Shown here in pieces: positions 61,201 to 64,000 of a DNA stretch of 64,000 bases. The notes under the pieces were generated by a model. That model was not told where the DNA came from and did not search any database. It saw only the letters and a program-made list of their open reading frames with translations. Each line of letters begins with the position of its first letter. Position 1 is the first letter of the stretch. The position numbers and the translations under genes are program-made. Origin of the DNA: Phreatobacter stygius (GTDB lineage: Bacteria > Pseudomonadota > Alphaproteobacteria > Rhizobiales > Phreatobacteraceae); contig NZ_CP039690.1 of the NCBI RefSeq assembly GCF_005144885.1, forward strand, positions 5,221,001 to 5,285,000. Reading direction: 5' to 3'.

Positions 61201-61992
61201 GCCGCCAGTGGTGACCTTCAGCGTGCCGGCACCACCCTGGCCGACGCGCAATTCCGAGCTGTTGGTCCAGGTCGAGCCAGCCCCGGCGACGGTCACTGTT
61301 CCGGTCGAGCCGGCGAACATGCCGACATAGCCGGTCGCATTGCTGACCGCGCCGCCATTGGTGATCGCCAGTGTCCCCGTGCCGGCACGGCCGACGGTCA
61401 GGTCGGCGGTGTTGGTCCAGGTCGAGCCTGCGCCGGTCACCGTCACGGTGCCGGTCGAGCCTGCACCGAAGCCAACGGAGCCCACCACATTGTTGGCCGC
61501 GCCGCCGTTCGCCATCGTCAACATGCCGGCGCCGAAATTGCCGACGGTCAGGTTGCCGCTATTGGCCCAGGCCGAGTTCGCGCCGAAGACCAAAACGGCG
61601 CCGGAGGAGCCCGCCAGGTTGCCGACCGCACCGCTGGTGCCGCTGACGCTGCCGGCGTTCAGGATCGTCAACCCACCGGAGCCACCGGCGGTGTCGCCGA
61701 CAAGCACATTCTGCGCGCTGGCTGCCGCTCCGCTGACAATCGTCGCATTGGCCGCCGTCGTGTTGATCCGCACGTCGTCGGCCAAAGTCGGGATCGCGGC
61801 TGGGTTCCAGTTTCCGATGACGAACCAGTCTGTGGATCCAGTGCCGGTCCAGTCGGCCGCGGTTGCCGGCGTCGACAAGCCGGCGAGCGCGGTCGAACCG
61901 ATCGCCAGGGCCAGGGCGATATAGCTGGGAGAGCTGAGGTGGTTTTTGTCGTGGCGGGTCGTTGTGCGTCTGCCGATGATCGTCGATGTCAT
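58291..61992 (-). CDS. Autotransporter with repeat passenger and outer-membrane beta-barrel (type Va)
   Basis: This 1233-residue protein has a long N-terminal signal (ALALAIGSTALAGLSTPATAA). The passenger, about residues 50-590, contains ten imperfect repeats of about 43 residues, each with GxGSxWxxSxxLxVG and GTLTIxNGGxVS elements typical of a beta-helix. A PEP-type linker with GRLAVNGSLANSLV and GMIAPGNSIGTLVVAG (autotransporter-associated strand) follows. The C-terminal barrel, about the last 280 residues, ends in FAVKF with a terminal aromatic. It should be exported to the cell surface, perhaps for adhesion. DNA of the repeats (about 60200-61700) is also repetitive. Confidence 0.93.
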   Translation of the reverse strand: MTSTIIGRRTTTRHDKNHLSSPSYIALALAIGSTALAGLSTPATAADWTGTGSTDWFVIGNWNPAAIPTLADDVRINTTAANATIVSGAAASAQNVLVGDTAGGSGGLTILNAGSVSGTSGAVGNLAGSSGAVLVFGANSAWANSGNLTVGNFGAGMLTMANGGAANNVVGSVGFGAGSTGTVTVTGAGSTWTNTADLTVGRAGTGTLAITNGGAVSNATGYVGMFAGSTGTVTVAGAGSTWTNSSELRVGQGGAGTLKVTTGGTVSATVGYLGNFGHGSATVDGAGSVWNNSSALYVGVSGGGVGALTISGGGIVTDTVGHIGYSIGSTGTVTVNGAGSAWTSSSALFVGTGGTGTLTIANGGTVSSASSSIGSTGTGTVNVGDANSAWTISGSLTIGNFGSGTLTITSGGTVNSVDGVLGNAPGASGTVTVSGANATWANSSSLIVGYAGSGALSISDGGTVSNANGVVGDDPGAIGTATVQGVGSTWITSNLLAIGNSGTGSLDVASGANVSSQFGAIGHGAGSNGEVTITGPGSTWTIVEDLFVGFAGTGALTIAGGGKVSDVFGVIGNGSSGKGAVTVDGAGSTWTSSADLRIGYFGTGTLVISNGGVVNAGGVAIATMAGSAGSLAIGGAAGSAAVPPGTLNAAAIQFGAGTGAINFNHTHASYTFASAISGLGTINQIAGTTILTADSSGFTGATNVSGGRLAVNGSLANSLVTVSGSGILGGNGIVSGIVAQSGGMIAPGNSIGTLVVAGNVIQAAGSTYQVELSSTGQADRINASGTATIANGALLNVVKLDAAPYVIGTHYTVLQANGGVTGTYTLTGDIAVSAFIGLVANYDLTHVYLDAVQTKAFVAVGQTPNQIATAGGVESLLSGNSLYDALLSVPTDAAARAAFDSLSGEVHASARSVMIEDSRFVREAVTNRVRSAFDGVGVVATPVVSYGRNGPQAAPANTAGFAVWGQAFGAWGSIAGDGNAAALRRDIGGFFIGADGLVAERWRVGVAGGYSHGNIRVGARNSSLTSDNYHVGLYAGTQWGDLALRTGLAYAWHDIGASRSVAFAGFADTLKSHYGARTAQAFGELGYRIRAGRAAFEPFANLAYVNAATDGFTETGGAAALTGRSATGGVTFTTLGLRASTGFALDNGLSVTARGMLGWRHAFGATTPVSTLAFAGGSPFSISGVPIAANAAVVEAGVDLNLAANAVIGITYGGQFGSGLTDQTVRGNFAVKF
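60200..61700 (-). repeat. Autotransporter passenger repeat region, ten units of about 129 bp
   Basis: Ten in-frame units are recognised by the recurring codons for GAGSTWTNSSxLxVG. Units differ at many bases, so they are old, but short identical stretches could allow recombination in frame. Confidence 0.75.
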
Positions 61993-62159
61993 AAACCCAC
62001 CTGAGGCCTTGCAGCTCTTGATGGCCCGGGTGTCGCATTGCCGGCCGCCGCCGTCTTGGGCTGCACCGCACCTGAATAGTCCTGGAGAGAGGCGGCGCGC
62101 TTTCTCACGCCCTGTGGCTGTTGAGCCGCAGCCGGGCGCTCTGCCTCGGCGTCCTCGGT

Positions 62160-62504
62160 CTATGGCGGTTCCGAGGTCAGATCGAGAGACCGGTAGATGG
62201 TCTCGATGGTCCTGATGCAGTCCGCCACGTCATGGCGCGAACCATCGCTCAATGTGCCGAGCAGCCGCAGGCCATGCGAGATGAAGATCGACCTGTCGAA
62301 CCGGCCGCTCGCGATCCGCAGACCGTGAAGCCTGAGGCTGACCCGTTCGCCGGCCTCGACGCTGCCCTTGATGGTGCGGCACGCGTCACCGATTGCGTGC
62401 AAGCGCGGGATCGGGCCGTCGGCGGGCAGGGGCGTCGCCATGGCGCAGACGAGCCACAGCGAGGCGAGTATTCCGCGGGCCGCGCCGAATTTGCGCAGGT
62501 GCAT
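62160..62504 (-). CDS. Small secreted hypothetical protein
   Basis: This 114-residue protein has an N-terminal hydrophobic segment (GILASLWLVCAMATPLPA). The mature part has two Cys (GDACRTIKG and VADCIRTI) and a likely disulfide. It lies upstream of the autotransporter gene and 28 bp after the AraC gene on the same strand. No family was recognised. Confidence 0.65.
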   Translation of the reverse strand: MHLRKFGAARGILASLWLVCAMATPLPADGPIPRLHAIGDACRTIKGSVEAGERVSLRLHGLRIASGRFDRSIFISHGLRLLGTLSDGSRHDVADCIRTIETIYRSLDLTSEPP

Positions 62505-62531
62505 CGGGCGCGCTCCCGATCGGCGCGCCGG

Positions 62532-63575
62532 CTACCTGGCGCCGCTGGGTGTCGAGCCGAAGCGGCGGCGAAAGCAGCGGTTGAAATAGGACACGTCGCT
62601 GAACCCGCTGATCAGCGCGATCTCGCTGATCCTCATGCGGTCATAACGCCGGTCCGAGAGCATTCGGTGGGTTCGCTGCAGGCGCAGTTCGAGAATGCGC
62701 TCGGCGAAACTCAAGCCGGTTTCCTGCAGGAGATCATGGACATATCGAACCGACAGGCCAAGCTCCTGGGCAACGCCCTGGGCCGAGATCGCGGGATCGG
62801 CGAAATTGTCGCGCATCTTGGCCAGGATGGCCTGCAGCCTTGCCGCGCGCAGGCCGCGCAGGCCGGCCAGTTCCGCCGTCTCGCCCTTGGCGCCGGTCGC
62901 CAGGCCGATCAGATCGACGATCGTCTCGGTGGCATGGGTGATGAGGTCGGGCGAGACGATGGCGGGGCCGGCTTCCAGAAAGCGGCAATAGCGCTTGAGC
63001 AGGGCGAGTGCTTCGTTGTCGGCGCCGATCGGCAAAGCCAGCCTGTCGTCGATATGGGCGAAGGCATCTTCGAGCACGGCGCGCGGGATCACCACATTCA
63101 TCCAGATATTCTTGTCGCCACCGGTCATCTTCAACGGCTCGGAGGCCGAGACCAGGGCTGCTTCGCCACGGCGGACGCTGTAGTCGCGACCGACCTGGGC
63201 GCCGCTCAGGATGGTGTCGCCGCAATTGACCAGCAGGAGATAGCCGTCGCGGCCGTCATCCGCGATATTGCGGGCCTTTCGGGTGGCGTGTTTGATCGTG
63301 CCGGCCATCTGCCCGAGCACCAGCTGGCCGACAGCCGTTGCTTCGATCGTTGCTTCGAACGGCAGGTTGCCGGAAGGTTCGTATTCGACCGACCAGATCT
63401 GCGCGACATGGATGTCTTGCCAGAGTGCGAATCGCGCGCGCTCGTCAAGGTGTTCGGGCAGGTCTTTCGATGAAAAAACGTCCTTTTCGAGCAAGTAATG
63501 CGCCTTTTCTGCCCATGCGTCTTCCGCAAGGATACAGTGTATTTGACCGAAATGCGATTTGTACAGGATGGACAA
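62532..63575 (-). CDS. AraC-family transcriptional regulator
   Basis: This 347-residue regulator has an N-terminal AraC-binding-like domain (FEATIEATAVGQLVLGQM, DGYLLLVNCGDTIL). The C-terminal helix-turn-helix pair (GVAQELGLSVRYVHDLLQ, ALISGFSDVSYFNRCFRRRFGSTPS) is complete. TTG at 63575 is the only start at this length, as a stop lies two codons upstream. It may control the downstream small secreted protein and autotransporter genes. Confidence 0.87.
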   Translation of the reverse strand: MSILYKSHFGQIHCILAEDAWAEKAHYLLEKDVFSSKDLPEHLDERARFALWQDIHVAQIWSVEYEPSGNLPFEATIEATAVGQLVLGQMAGTIKHATRKARNIADDGRDGYLLLVNCGDTILSGAQVGRDYSVRRGEAALVSASEPLKMTGGDKNIWMNVVIPRAVLEDAFAHIDDRLALPIGADNEALALLKRYCRFLEAGPAIVSPDLITHATETIVDLIGLATGAKGETAELAGLRGLRAARLQAILAKMRDNFADPAISAQGVAQELGLSVRYVHDLLQETGLSFAERILELRLQRTHRMLSDRRYDRMRISEIALISGFSDVSYFNRCFRRRFGSTPSGAR

Positions 63576-63855
63576 TACTTATTCGCTGTAGATCAATTTG
63601 AGTGCGATCCAGGACAAGAGTTTGGCCGGGCTGCATAGGGAGCGGCATCGGCGCGGCGAATCGCGTGTGATGCGTGACTGCGCGGGCCGCGAGGAGATGG
63701 CAGTCGTGGTGCGGCGCCGGTGTCGCTGAGCCAGCTGCAGAAATGAACATCATGTTAGGTATCCCTTCCATGTTGGTCATCGCGTTAAGGGCGATCTCGT
63801 GTCAGCATTCGTCACATCCCGCATCAAGGCGGGAGCGGTTTTCGGAGGCAGGCAG
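63576..63855. other. Divergent intergenic region
   Basis: It separates the AraC gene and the shikimate dehydrogenase-like gene. A small hairpin TCCCGC...GCGGGA occupies 63817-63834, just before the GGAGG ribosome site of the rightward gene. No gene was seen. Confidence 0.45.
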
Positions 63856-64000
63856 GTGGCCAGGCAGGGGGCGGACGCCAGGACGAGACGCGTGCTGATC
63901 GGCCTGCTCGGCGCGCCGATCGCAAGCTCGGCTTCGCCCGCCCTGCATGAGGCCGCGGCACGCGCCGCCGGCATCGAGGCCTTCTATCACCTGATCGAGG
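63856..64000 (+). CDS. aroE: Shikimate dehydrogenase-like protein, N-terminal part, cut by the window edge
   Basis: The visible 48 residues include VLIGLLGAPIASSASPALHE, matching the shikimate-binding N-terminus of AroE (GxPIxxSxSPxxHN). The SxS serines that bind shikimate are present. GTG at 63856 follows GGAGGC; the visible N-terminal extension is Arg-rich. The gene might be the housekeeping aroE or a catabolic quinate/shikimate paralogue; the short view cannot decide. Confidence 0.75.
   Translation, partial: MARQGADARTRRVLIGLLGAPIASSASPALHEAAARAAGIEAFYHLIE

Noticed and set aside
1-64000. tRNA, rRNA, riboswitch or prophage genes
   Set aside because: I looked for typical tRNA T-loop and anticodon patterns, conserved rRNA stretches, TPP-type riboswitch cores near the thiamine-diphosphate enzymes, and phage structural genes, and recognised none. 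A dedicated search could still find a weak RNA.

Overview
The window looks like chromosomal DNA of a high-GC alphaproteobacterium, most likely of the order Hyphomicrobiales (Rhizobiales). This is inferred from base composition, the wealth of ABC and TTT solute-binding proteins, LysR/GntR/LacI-controlled catabolic islands, a rhizobial-type phospholipid N-methyltransferase and a long Orn/Lys/Arg decarboxylase. No rRNA, tRNA, CRISPR array, phage or replication origin was seen. It reads as a catabolic and accessory region made of small regulator-plus-operon modules.

Region 1 (1-19.4 kb) is a LacI-type regulon. A LacI-family regulator (1500-2591) sits among NMT1-like solute-binding proteins, a two-subunit molybdenum hydroxylase (3774-6363), two amidohydrolases, an acyl-CoA dehydrogenase and a RidA protein. 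The palindrome GCAATCGATTGC or a one-mismatch version occurs upstream of four of its transcription units, and three sites are placed against recognisable -35/-10 boxes. The gene mix fits uptake and degradation of an N-heterocyclic or aminated compound; the substrate is unknown. One solute-binding protein gene is split by an IS481-family element with a 6-bp CCTAGG duplication, and an IS110-family element lies between REP-like repeats. Pirin/isochorismatase genes with a LysR regulator, and an AraC gene, are interleaved.

Region 2 (19.4-28 kb) holds mostly small secreted or membrane proteins of unknown function, two AraC-type regulators, a SUMF1-domain protein and an esterase. Region 3 (28.2-37 kb) has a LysR gene with a thiamine-diphosphate enzyme, a TTT solute-binding protein, and a complete polar-amino-acid-type ABC transporter followed by a second solute-binding protein with its own LysR regulator.

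Region 4 (37.2-50.7 kb) is a divergent meta-cleavage type cluster. Leftward: GntR regulator, SDR, semialdehyde dehydrogenase and 2-oxo-hydratase. Rightward: a five-gene branched-chain-type ABC transporter coupled to two paralogous extradiol dioxygenase-like proteins and a class II aldolase-fold protein (possible decarboxylase). Two perfect palindromes with AATTTCGAAATT cores lie between the arms. The first dioxygenase paralogue has lost all three metal ligands, and the aldolase-fold protein lacks the usual histidines.

Region 5 (50.7-64 kb) has a GNAT acetyltransferase, a large PLP amino-acid decarboxylase, a LysR gene divergent from a split ComDE-like thiamine-diphosphate decarboxylase, a TetR regulator, a phospholipid methyltransferase, a 1233-aa autotransporter with ten passenger repeats, an AraC regulator, and the start of a shikimate dehydrogenase-like gene cut by the window edge.
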